From: Dactylorhiza incarnata
Lineage: Eukaryota; Streptophyta; Magnoliopsida; Asparagales; Orchidaceae
Reading direction: 5' to 3'
Length of the DNA stretch: 64,000 nucleotides
Assembly: GCA_033032865.1 (NCBI GenBank)
Contig: JAWHQI010000618.1
Coordinates: forward strand, 1 to 64,000
A program made the translations under genes and the position numbers. Positions 44,385 to 56,300 of the stretch are shown here, one piece after another. Positions within the stretch are counted from its first letter, which is position 1. Each line of letters opens with the position of its first letter. The notes beneath the pieces are model-generated. The model searched no databases and was not told the DNA's origin. It saw only the letters and a program-made list of their open reading frames with translations.

Positions 44385-47300
44385 ATGGTAGTTCCGCAGG
44401 CTATAGATGCCCTAACGGAGAGGGCGAACTTGATAAGAGAATCGTTGCAGAAGAGCCAGATGATCACAGACAGCATGGTTACCATCCTCGGCTCATTTGA
44501 TCACCGCCTATCCTCTCTCGAAGCCGCCATGCGCCCCACTCAGGTCTATTGGTTTTTTAATTCGTTTCTTATGCTCGTGTTTATTAATTTCTCCAATCGA
44601 TCCTTTGTATTTACATAGATAGGGTGTAAGTATCGGCTGTAATTTGATCAATGTGGATGATATTTCGGCGTTTCTATGTGGATTTGTTACTGCAAATTCA
44701 TTTCCTCTTTGAATAAGGTCTTGGATTCATCGATTATTGTTATTATCTTTAGTTCTGACTGATAAGATCTGTGTTCCAGGTGAGGACGCATGCTATCAGG
44801 AGGGCACAAGAGAATATAGACAAGGCATTGAAATCCGCGGATGTTATGTTGGGCCAATTTGATCTCACGCGCAAGGTTTGCTGCTTCTCTGAGTTTTTTA
44901 ATGTAATTTTCAAGTAAAGCCAATGCCATTGTTTTTACTGCTTTACTTTTTGTTTGTTTCTGAGAAAAAAAATCCTTCTATCTACGCTTTCACCGTATTA
45001 CTTTGGAGCTCAATTAAGTGATTGCAGCAGCATACAGTTTATGGTTCATTCTTCGTGTCCATCATGATTCTTCTACACTTCCCCATGAAATTTCCCGTAT
45101 ATCATTAATGTGACATCCAAATGAAGACATGCAGATTGATGCTGAAAACAATCTCAAATTTTTTTCGGTTTTATCTAATTGTAGAAGATTAACTGTACAA
45201 CCCCGATGTTCGCCTGGAAGGGTCCCTGGTTCGCATACCCAAGGGAGCGAGCCAGAGATGGGCGAGCCAGGCAGGGCGAGCCCAAGAAGAGCGAGAGGCC
45301 CTAGAGGCAGGCGAGCCAGCCGGTCGAAGGAGTTCGCTAGGAAGGCCCGGGACCTTGGGGTGCAAATAGCCGCTTCTGGGGTACAGTTAGCCATTTTGGC
45401 GAGCCCGACTCGCTAAAGAGCGGTTCGGCAGGCGAGCCCTAGAGGCAGGCGAGCCAGTCAGTCGAAGGAGTTTTGCTAGGCAGGCGAGCCAGCCAGACAT
45501 TTTGGCGAGCCCCGTGTTCGCTAGAACATGTCAAGGGTCTCTGGTTCGCCGGTACCTGGGGTGGTCTTTTACCAGAAAACTCCTGGTGGTCTGCGGCTAG
45601 CCCCTCCAAACAGCGGAGTTTGGCTGTTAGCAGACCAATTTGGGGTGCGGATAGTAAGAATGGACAGCGGGAGTCGGCTATTGACATACCACAAAACCAA
45701 AATCTATAAATAGACCTTAAAGGGCACCTTGGAAGAGGAGCGGTTTCAGAATCTTTGAGCCTTCTTCTCTCTATAGGTCGCTTTGGTTTGGGCTCTCTAG
45801 CTCTCTAAGGTGCCCAAGTCTTAGCTTTGGCTTGGGAGGGGAAGCGCTCAACGATCTTCCGGGTTAGTGGAGGGACCTCCTTGCTGAGACCAGGGTCTTT
45901 GTTCTTTGTCCGAGTTATCTGCCTACCTCTTCCGAGGGACCGGTAAGGGCTAGTCGCCCCTCAATTCGTTGAGGGCCCCGAGCTCCACAAGAGACCGAGA
46001 AATCGGTTTCAACATTTTGGTGCGGTGAGCGTGGAGTGTGGCTGGTTCAAGAAAGTTCCGGAGAAGGGACATGGCGGGCGATGAAGAGCAAGGCGAGGAG
46101 TTCGGCGAGACACCTCAGGAGGCGATGGCCAGAATGCTCGCAGATTTCAGAAAGGAGGTGCTCGACACCTTGGGGTTCACGGTCACAGCTCTGCGAAGCG
46201 AGTTTGCGACCTCAGCCCCTCGGGCGCCCCCTCCCCCTACAACAGTCGGCGAGGAGGCACCAGGGGGGAGGGCTGGAAAGGAAGTTACCGTTGGTCTAGG
46301 TCAGGGCAAGGAAGGGCGAGTGTTGTTCGCCAGTCCGGCGAGCTCCGTGCCGGCGAGCTCAGTGCTGGCGAGCTCCGTCCCAGCGAGCACGACGCAGGCG
46401 AGTGCGCGCCAAGAGGAAGCGGCGACGGTCGGGGTGGTTCAGGCGAGCACCGCCCTCGCGAGCACAGTCCCGGCGAGCTCAAGTTTGGCGAGCGAGCTCG
46501 GGGGACGAGTGGAGCCAGGAAGAGTGACAGGAGGGGGAAGCCCCTTTTGCGAGCTGGTGCTTTCCGCACCCGTCCCGGGGGGATTTGGAGAATGGGACCG
46601 GGTGTACTACAACGGTAGAGATGACCCTGTCCAGCACCTGCAGAGTTTCGAAGACTCGGTCTCCATCAGGCCGATGTCAGATGCCTTCAAGTGTCGGCTC
46701 TTTGCCGTCACCCTCAAGGAGAAGGCCAAGGACTGGTTCCATCATCTCCCTGCAGGGTCAATCTACTCGTTCGAGGATTTGCGCCGAAGTTTTTTGCTGA
46801 GGTTCTCGACCTCAAAAAAGAGGAAGAAGGACGCTGATTCCCTCTTCGCAGTGAAGCAGGGACCCAGGGAGTCGCTGGCTCAGTATGCCGATCGGTTCCA
46901 GGAGGAAGTGCAGCTCACTCAGGAGATGCCTGGGTTTGCACTCCAACTCGCCTTCACGGTCGGGTTGAAAGAGAGTTTCTTCAAGATGGCGTTGAAGAGA
47001 AAAGCCCCCGTCTCCTTTGAAGAGCTGATGGAGAGGGTGTCGGAGGAAGTCGCGAGTGAGGAAGCCAATCCGGAGCTCACCAAGAGGCTAGCAAAGCTCA
47101 GTGAGCCGGAGGTGAGGCAGCAGGAGGTCAGGAGAAGGGAAGAGCCCCGGGCCCCGGAGGGGGAATGGAGGCCGCAAGGTGGAGGAATGCAAGGGCAGGG
47201 AAGGGGTTACGGCCCAGGAAGGGGTAACCATGTCGGAGGTCAATGGAGGCCCCCCCAGTTAGGGTGGAGGCAAGGTCCGATGCAAATGCCTCCCCCTCCC

Positions 47301-50300
47301 CAACAGGCCATGGCAATTGGAAGAGGAAGAGGAAGAGGAAGAGGAAGGGGAGGAGAGGTGGAAACGGCAGCCGCTAGGAGGAGAAGGAATAGGGTGGCAG
47401 AGGCCGATGCAGGGGAAGTGACGTTGCCATATTGTATCTTTCATGATGTGGAAGGTCACTCGACGGACACCTGTCCGGAGTTCCTGGAAGTAAAGAGGGG
47501 CAGAACGCCCGCGCCACTGCAGCAACAGCCAGTAAGGATCGTGGAGGTCGAACCTCGAGAGGAGGATGAGGAAAGGTGTGAGGATAGAGCCGATATGGGA
47601 AGTAGAGGAGGGATCAGGGTGATCCATGGGGGTTAGGGGTAGAGGCGACCCGCAAGGCTAGCCTCCATACCATCTACCGCCGGAGCGTGGCTTCGACCTC
47701 CACCACTCCGCCCCCGGCCGAAAAAATCATTTTCACCCAGAAAGACATGCCGGGCTATGAGGACCCGTTCTGCGACGCGCTGGTTATTCAGACGGCGATC
47801 GAGAACTTCACCGTCTCCCGAATCCTGGTGGACAACGGGAGTTCGGTCAACGTCATCTTCAAGAAGGCGTTTGACAAGATGGAGGTGGAACCCAGAAGGG
47901 TGTTGGCCTCGGATGGCCCTCTGTTCGGATTCTCGGGGGAGAGGAAAGAAGTAGAAGGGGGAGTAGGACTTCATGTCACCCTGGGTGGGCAGTCCAGAAA
48001 TTGCCGTTTTGTCATAGTGGACGCCCCAAGCAGCTACAGCGCCATCTTCGGACGGCCGCTCATCAGCGCGTTCCGCTGTGTCCCCTCCACCTTTCATCAA
48101 TGCCTTAAGTTCAACGACGGAGGGGTTCAGGTGCGGATCAGGGGGGATCCCAAGGTGGCGAGGCAGTGCTACGTGACGGCTGTCAACACCATCTCCTGGA
48201 TGGGAGAAGCGGAGGAATGGGATAAGATGATGGAGGAAGCGGCCGAGGCCGGTGGTAAAGAGGTAGCCGAGGAAAGGTTGGCGGGAGATGAAGTCCATGC
48301 CCAAGAAGGGGTAGCTGAGGGACCCCGGGCGGAAGGAGAGGAAGAAGGAGAGAAGGCCCAGGAGGGAGGGGCGGAGGAGCTGATACTGGTAGAGAAGGAG
48401 GTCGAGGAAGGAACCCAGGCTCTCACTCGTGCCGAGGAGGAGAGGGCTTGGGGAGAACAGTCCCGGTTGGAGGCTGTGGACGAGGTCGTGGAGCTCGAGG
48501 TCACCACCCGACTGGGGGTGGTGGAGAAGGTCCGGGTCAGCGGAGGTCTCAACCCGGAAGATCAAGCGGAGATTCTGGCTTGCATACAAAAGAACGTAGA
48601 CGTCTTCGCTTGGAGCGCCGCGGAAATGCCCGGGATCGACGCGGATGTGGCTTGCCATCGCCTCAACCTCGACCCCGGCACCCGCCCCATCCGCCAGAAG
48701 AGGAGGGCCATCGCCGACAAGTTGGAAGGACCCATCCGCGAGGAGGTGGGCAAGCTCCTACAGGCAGGCTTTGTATCGGAGATCCAGTATCTGGGCTGGG
48801 TCTCCAACGTCGTTATGGTGAAAAAGGGAGGAGGTAAATGGAGGATGTGTATCAACTTTTCTTTACTTAATTATCATGCCCTAAGGATTGTTACCCCCTG
48901 CCTAGAATCGACGCGCTGGTTGACTCAGCCGTCGGTTTTCCTGTGATGTCTTTTTTAGATGCTTTTTCAGGTTACCATCAAATACGCATGCACCCCCCGG
49001 ACATCAAAGATGTCTCCTTCATCACGGGGGATGGGTGCTACTGTTATAAGATGATGCCGTTCGGGCTCAAGAATGCAGGGGCCACATACCAAAGGATGAT
49101 GGACAGAGTCTTCCGCGAGCAGAAGGGAAGAAACTTGGAGGTTTATGTTGATGACCTCATGGTGAAGAGCAGAGACCTTGATTCTCACCTCCAAGACCTT
49201 GAGGAGACGTTCGGGACCCTGCGGCGGTACAAGATGAAACTCAATCCCTTGAAGTGCGTCTTCGGAGCGAGCCGAGGAAAGTTCCTAGGCCACTTGCTCA
49301 CCCCCGCGGGAGTGGAGCCTAACCCGGACAATGTTAGGGCGGTGATGGAGTTGGGGTCGCCAAGGAATCCGAAGGAGGTTCAGAGCCTTACAGGGAAGTT
49401 GGCTGGGCTCAGCAGGTTCCTCTCCAAGGCGGGAGAAAAGTGTGCACCTTTTTTCAAGGTGCTGCGGGGCAACAAGAAGTTTGAATGGATCCGGGAGTGC
49501 GAGGAAGCCTTCCAGGCTCTGAAAGAACAGCTCACCCAAACCCCTCTGCTCCAGGGACCGAGGCCCGGAGAAGACCTATCCCTGTACCTGGGGGTAGGGT
49601 CCGAAGCAGTAAGTTCCGTATTAATCCCGGAGGAGGGGAAGAAACAGTTCCCTATCTACTATGTCAGCCGAGTGCTGAAGAAGGCAGAGCTCCGGTACCT
49701 GATCTTAGAAAAGTTGGCCTTCGCATTGGTGGTGTCAGCCCGGAGGCTCCGGCCTTACTTTCAAGCCCATTCAATCAAGGTAGTGACGGACCACCCACTC
49801 CGTAAAATCATGGAAGGGGTGGAGCACTTAGGGAGGTTAGCAAAGTGGTCCGTGGAGTTAAGTGAATTCAATATCACGTTCGTACCCAGGACGTCCATCA
49901 GGGCTCAGGCGGTGGCAGACTTCATGGCCGACTATGCGGCCGAAGTGGGGGAGCACGAGCAACCTCCCCCAGAGGCATGGAAGATGTTGGTGGACGGAGC
50001 GTCGGGAAAATACTCCTATGGAGGGGGAATGGTCCTGGTAAGTCCTCAGGGGACTCGGATTGAGCAAGCCTTGAACATCCGTTTCCCAATTACCAACAAC
50101 CAGGCTGAGTACGAAACGGTGATAGCGGGCCTTCGGCTGGCCCGAGAACTGGGAGTGCAGGACGTGGAGGTCTCCACGGACTCCATGGTGGTAGCATGAC
50201 AGATCAAGGGAGAGTTTGAAGCAAAGGACCCGACCCTCCTGCTATACCTGGAGAAGGTTAAGGGGGTCATCGGGCAGTTCCGCACCTTCTCCATCAAGCA

Positions 50301-53300
50301 CGTGCCGAGGGAGGAGAGCACCCAGGCGGACCTCTTAGCCAAGTTCGGTCCCCGAGCGGGAGGGACGACTTCGGAACTCTTCCGGCCCTCCATCGAGGAA
50401 GGAGAATTGATGGAGGTGGATCAACGAGCCTCGCGGATGGATCCGTTCATCACCTTCCTATCCTCCGGGCAGTTCCCTGGAGAGGACGTGGACAAGAGGC
50501 GCTTCAGGTATAAGTCCGCTTATTACTCCTTGCATGCGGGAGGGCTATATAGGAAAACTCTCTCGGGACTCCTGGCCCGTTGTGTTTCCGAGGAGGAGGT
50601 TCCGAGAGTCCTGGAAGAAATCCACTCCGGGGAGTGCGGCAGCCACTCCGGGAGTCGGACCCTGGAAGGGAGGGTGTTGAGGCAAGGCTACTTCTGGCCC
50701 ACTCTCAGCAAGGATGCGACAGAGTTCGCGAGAAAGTGTCCGAAGTGCCAGCTCTATGCTCCGCTCCAACTCCTCCCAGCTCAAAGGCTCCGAACCATCA
50801 CGGCTCCCTGGCCCTTCGCCATATGGGGGCTGGATCTGGTCGGTCCCTTTCCCCAAGCCAGCGGCCAGAGGAAGTTCCTGCTGGTCATGATCGACTACTT
50901 CTCCAAGTGGATAGAAGTGAAAGCACTCGCTAAGGCAACCTCTCAGGTTGTAAGAAATTTTGTATGGGGAGAGATAATTTGCAGGCACGGGTTACCTCTA
51001 GATATAGTGACGGACAATGGGCCGCAGTTTGCTAGTGAAGAGTTTGTTGGCTTCTGCACTCAGCTCGGCATCGACCTCAGGTTCGCGTCGGTCCACCACC
51101 CGAGGAGCAATGGGCAGGTGGAGGCCGCGAACAAAATAATCGTTAACCTATTAAAAAAGAAAGTAGAAAACCTCCGGGGAAACTGGGTAGAACAGCTACC
51201 CTCCGTCCTCTGGGCCATGAGTACCACCCCGAATACCGCCACCGGGGAGACCCCGTTCAAGCTCTCTCACGGATCCGAGGCCGTTCTCCCCATAGAGTTC
51301 GAGGTAAAGACCCCCCGGGTGATCGCTGCGAGCGAGGGGGATGAAGAGTGGCTGGAAGATAACAATGCAGAGCAGAGGCTATCTTTGGACCTGGTGGAAG
51401 AACTCCGGGACTTGGCCACCATCAGGCAGGAAGAGGTCAAGCGGCGGATGGCTCGATATTTTGACAAACATATCCGGATAAAGCACTTTCAGAAAGGGGA
51501 CCTGGTCCTAAAGAAGGTTGATGCGGCCGGCAGAGGGGCCGCGGTGGGTAAGCTTAACCCCAACTGGGAGGGTCCATATATTGTAAGCGGGGTGCTCAAG
51601 TCGGGGGGATATCACCTCCAGGATGTGGAGGGGGTGCCCCTCGACCGAGCCAGGAGTGGGGATGATTTGAAACGATTTTACCCTTAAAAGCTTTGCTATA
51701 TTGTTTACTGAATGTCTTACTCCTTTTTTATAATGCTTATAACTACTGCCGTGCCGACATGACAAAGTCTGGATATGTTGGTGCTGGAATGCCCCAGATC
51801 GATTCCGCTCCCGGGCTCTCACCTAGACGGGGGGTTCAGGTTGATCTCTGGAGAGGCTGACAAGGTTGGATATGTTGGTGCTGGAATGCCCCAGATCGAT
51901 TCCGCTCCCGGGCTCTCACCTAGACGGGGGGTTCAGGTTGATCTCTGGAGAGGCTGACAAGGTTGGATATGTTGGTGCTGGAATGCCCCAGATCGATTCC
52001 GCTCCCGGGCTCTCACCTAGACGGGGGGTTCAGGTTGATCTCTGGAGAGGCTGACAAGGTTGGATATGTTGGTGCTGGAATGCCCCAGATCGATTCCGCT
52101 CCCGGGCTCTCATCTAGACGGGGGGTTCAGGTTGATCTCTGGAGAGGCTGGCAAGGTTGGATATGTTGGTGCTGGAATGCCCCAGATCGATTCCGCTCCC
52201 GGGCTCTCACCTAGACGGGGGGTTCAGGTTGATCTCTGGAGAGGCTGGCAAGGTTGGATATGTTGGTGCTAGAATGCCCCAGATCGATTCCGCTCCCGGG
52301 CTCTCACCTAGACGGGGGGTTCAGGTTGATCTCTGGAGAGGCTGGCAAGGTTGGATATGTTGGTGCTGGAATGCCCCAGATCGATTCCGCTCCCGGGCTC
52401 TCATCTAGACGGGGGGTTCAGGTTGATCTCTGGAGAGGCTGGCAAGGTTGGATATGTTGGTGCTGGAATGCCCCAGATCGATTCCGCTCCCGGGCTCTCA
52501 CCTAGACAGGGGGTTCAGGTTGATCTCTGGAGAGGCTGACAAGGTTGGATATGTTGGTGCTGGAATGCCCCAGATCGATTCCGCTCCCGGGCTCTCACCT
52601 AGACCGGGGGTTCAGGTTGATCTCTGGAGAGGCTGGCAAGGTTGGATATGTTGGTGCTGGAATGCCCCAGATCGATTCCGCTCCCGGGCTCTCACCTAGA
52701 CGGGGGGGTTCAGGTTGATCTCTGGAGAGGCTGGCAAGGTTGGATATGTTGGTGCTGGAATGCCCCAGATCGATTCCGCTCCCTGGCTCTCACCTAGACG
52801 GGGGGTTCAGGTTGATTTCTGGAGAGGCTGACAATATGGATCAGGACCTAAGATAGCAGGTTGAGGTGTTAGAGCCAGAAGGGTTTGGTTCGCAAAATTG
52901 AAAGGGTTGAGGCTGGTAGGGCCTGAGGTAGCGGGTTGAGATACTAAAGTCGGGGAGTTTTGATTCGCAGGATACCGAGGCTCAAGCTCGCCAAGGTCGG
53001 GTTCGCCGGGCAGTATCCGCGGGCGGCAACAGCCCGGGTTCGCGAGATCCACAAGAGGAGAACCCTGGCGAGGCGAGCCCAGACACACGCATTCGCGAGC
53101 CCCCCGGAAGCACTGCCGCATAACCAGTCATGAGAGTTCAGAAGAAAGAGGTCAAATGCGAGAGAAAAAAGAAACACGAGCGCGCGCATAAATACTAACG
53201 AAAAAATCATAACTATCATTCCCCAAGATTTTTCTATGTTCGGCGGCGATCTCGCCAGCCCAAAAAGAATAATATACATTCGAAAGAAAGAGGGAGAAGA

Positions 53301-56300
53301 GAGGCTAAGGGGTTTCATTCTGGGGGGCCCTCGCCATTCTTGTGAGCCCCCAACCATGGCGCCAAGTCGAAGAGGTCCGGGCAGACGTCTTCGGCTGTAA
53401 ACTCCATCGCGTCTTCCGCTAGCAGACTCGCGTTCTTAAGGGTCGTGAAGACGAGGTTGGCGACCTCCTGTGCATCTCGCCGCCTCTGTTCCTCGCTTTC
53501 GGTGACCCTCTGTTGAGACCTGGCTCGCCCAGGAGAAGGAGGCAGCACGCTGCGAACCAGCTCGTCCACCCGAGCCTTCAACATGGTATTCTCCAACTCC
53601 AGCTCGCCGTTGCGAGCGAGAAGCTTGGTTGCTACATCGGCATCCTGAGTTAGCATCAAACGAGTTAAGACAAAGATCGGAGGTCGCGAACAGCGAAGAA
53701 AAGAGGCCCAAGGGCCGCTTACCTTCTTGCCCTGCATCCCGGCGAGGAGGCTTTCCGACGTCTCCTCTCTCTCCTTAAGGCCCTTGATCTCCTCGCGAGC
53801 CCTCTTAAGCTCCTCCCTGTACGCGCGGATATCCCTATCCGCCTGCAGATAACGGCGCCCCGCCATATGTGCGAGCTCCGTCGAGCGGAACTGGGCTCGC
53901 ATTTCTTCATAGACCAGTTGCCTTGGCCCCATCTCTTTATAGGCGGCGGCGTCCTCGCGGCCGTATAAGCCGAAGGAGATGGAGAACGCCTCCTCCCCGG
54001 CCTTACCGAGCTCCACCCAGGAGGGGTGAAGGGTGGAGCAAGAAATCCGGTTGGCGTCAGGATCCCAAGCGAGCAGGGGCTCGCCAAGGATATCAGAAAC
54101 CTTCTCACCCAGACCAAAGTTCTTGTGGCCCTTGGGTTGGGGGGTTGTGGAAGAGCTCCCAGCGCCCTGGCTCGCCAACGGGTCCGGCTGTTTCGCAGGA
54201 GAAGGGGCGAGCCGTCGGTCTCGCTCAGATCGACGACCGCTCTCTTGTCTTTGACGGCGAGGGTTTTCCCCTTCGACTTCTTGGAGGAGGGTTGCGAACC
54301 AGGCTGGCTCGCAGACGGAGGCCGCTTCTTGCCGGACCCGGTGGTGGGAAGATCGCGGCAAGCCTCTGCCGCCGCGGTCGCGAGAGTGTCCGCCGTAAGA
54401 GTGGTGCCTTGCGCGTGCGGAGGATTAACGGGGATCTCGCGCTCGCCTGAAGAGTAAAAACGTTACACAGCGAAGAAAAAGGAAAGGAGAGTGGGGCGAG
54501 AGCGAGCCATACCTTCCTCTTGAGGAACTACGAGTAGCGAGTCGACGTTGCGCCGCAGATGGGCGACTTCGAAGTTTTTTCCGGAGAGGTATTGGAGGAG
54601 TTTGGCGTCGGCACCGCCCAGCGAGCTCGGAGGGCGGTAGGTGGCGTCATCCCGTTGAAGAGGGGTGAAGTGGAGGTTACTGAAGGGACCCTTCACCAGG
54701 ATGAACTTCTGAGTCCAGTAGTGACTCTTGTTCACCGTCTCGCAGACGGTGACGTGCTGACTCGCGAAGTAGGTGGTCCCGTCCCGGAAGGCGCGAAAGG
54801 AAAACACTTTGCGGAAGACGAGGAGGCTGAACTCGATCCTCTCCTCCCGCATGTAACTGGCGAACGCGACAATGTCCGCGATCGCATTCGGGGTCAGCTG
54901 GCTCGGCAACACCCCATAATACCTCAGCACCTGCAAAGAACGGTAAAAAAGTCGCGATGGCGAACAGGGAACGGCGAGAAGGCTAAGCGAAGTACCTTAC
55001 GAATTTCAGGCCATAAAGGGAGTCGCAACCCATTCTCGAAGTGAGCAATGGGGATCGCGAGTTCGTCAGCCTCGGTCTCGTTCAATGTAGATCTCTCGCT
55101 TGGACAGCGAGCCGAATAACCCTCCGGGAGATAACGATCCACGACATGTTTATACTCCTCTGCCGTGATGTTCGCGCAGTAGAATTCATGGGCTTGAAAC
55201 GCTGAGGCGCATCTTGACCGCCCTTCACTCTCGCCATCCGCTCCCACTGACTGATTTGTTCGCATCGAGTCAGGAAGGGGCAGCCTGCAAGCGGCGAACG
55301 CGAGCACGAGCTTGCGAGAACAGAAACGAGCGTAGACGCGAGAGGATTAGAGAAATAAATGCGACGGATGGAAAAATGAATCCGAACTATTTATAGGAAA
55401 CTAAGATGGGCACGGGAATCGAAGCGTCGGAGGTGCGGATAGCGAAAATAAAGTAGATTTCTACTCGATTAAACTACAGTCTTGCGAGCCCGGGCTCGCC
55501 ACCGCGCGGTAATTAAGCCCCGCCTGAGGCCGGCCCGTGAGGGAAGGGAAGTTTGGGCACAACGTCGCCCAGAAGTTCGCGGGCGCTCCACGAGGGCAAT
55601 CGTATCAAACACGGCGAGCGAACGGAATAAGCCACGGGCGCACCACAAAAATAAAGGGCAGAACAAAAAATGATAAAAGGCGAGTCACGATGAACTCGCA
55701 AGTGTTACCACACCACAGATATTGTTCAAACAGAAGCGTCATGAAAGAAATAAAAGCAAGGGGATAGTAAAAATAAACCCGCGGCAGGCTCAGGGGTAAG
55801 GAAGCCATTTCCAGCGACCCCGGCCTCGCTTCCCCGCGCGCGGCGGCACTCTCGGATAGTGGTATTCGCGAAGTGCTTTGAACTCGCGCAGGATTAAGTG
55901 TGCTTGATCCTCGCCCCGCGAGATGTGCACGCCGGGCGAGGTAACGTCTGCGCGAGTCACCGACCCCGCTTCGGCGAGCAAGCGCGCATTCGCGTCCTCC
56001 ATCACGGCAAATCTCTCGTTGAAGGAAGCTCGGTCCGCGTCATATCGCTCCTCCAGCTCGCGCAGCATCATACCATGCTTCTGAAGCACCTCTGACACCC
56101 GTCTCTTCATTCGCTCGGGGTCGCCTGGGTCGCCCAAGAAGTCTTCCATCTGGCTCGGCGAGGGCGGCGGTGACATCTCCACCCTCCCATGCTCTGACTC
56201 AGGCGTGGCTTCCGAAATGTCTGCGAAGGAAGAACTAGTAGGATCAGGGGGCGAGCGGGAAAGCGAGCCCGGACAAATGTACTAACCTTGGGAGAAGGGG

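Noticed and set aside
45015..45193. Possible extra EXO70A1 exon just upstream of Tat-1
   Set aside because: No similarity to EXO70 and no acceptor/donor pair in phase; exon 2 joins exon 3 in phase without it.
45129..45713. Open frames within the Tat-1 LTRs on both strands, repeated at 57165-57795
   Set aside because: They lie wholly in the LTR, occur in both LTR copies, and reflect GC-rich sequence low in stop codons.
47633..48658. Long minus-strand frame opposite the protease/RT part of Tat-1
   Set aside because: It is a shadow of the GC-rich pol gene, with no domain resemblance; unlike genes A and B it has no TATA box or splice signals and is not seen in the other Tat loci.
51775..52699. 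Overlapping open frames beginning MDMLVLE across the 97-bp array
   Set aside because: They are the same repeat read in successive frames; 97 is not a multiple of three and there is no domain or codon bias.
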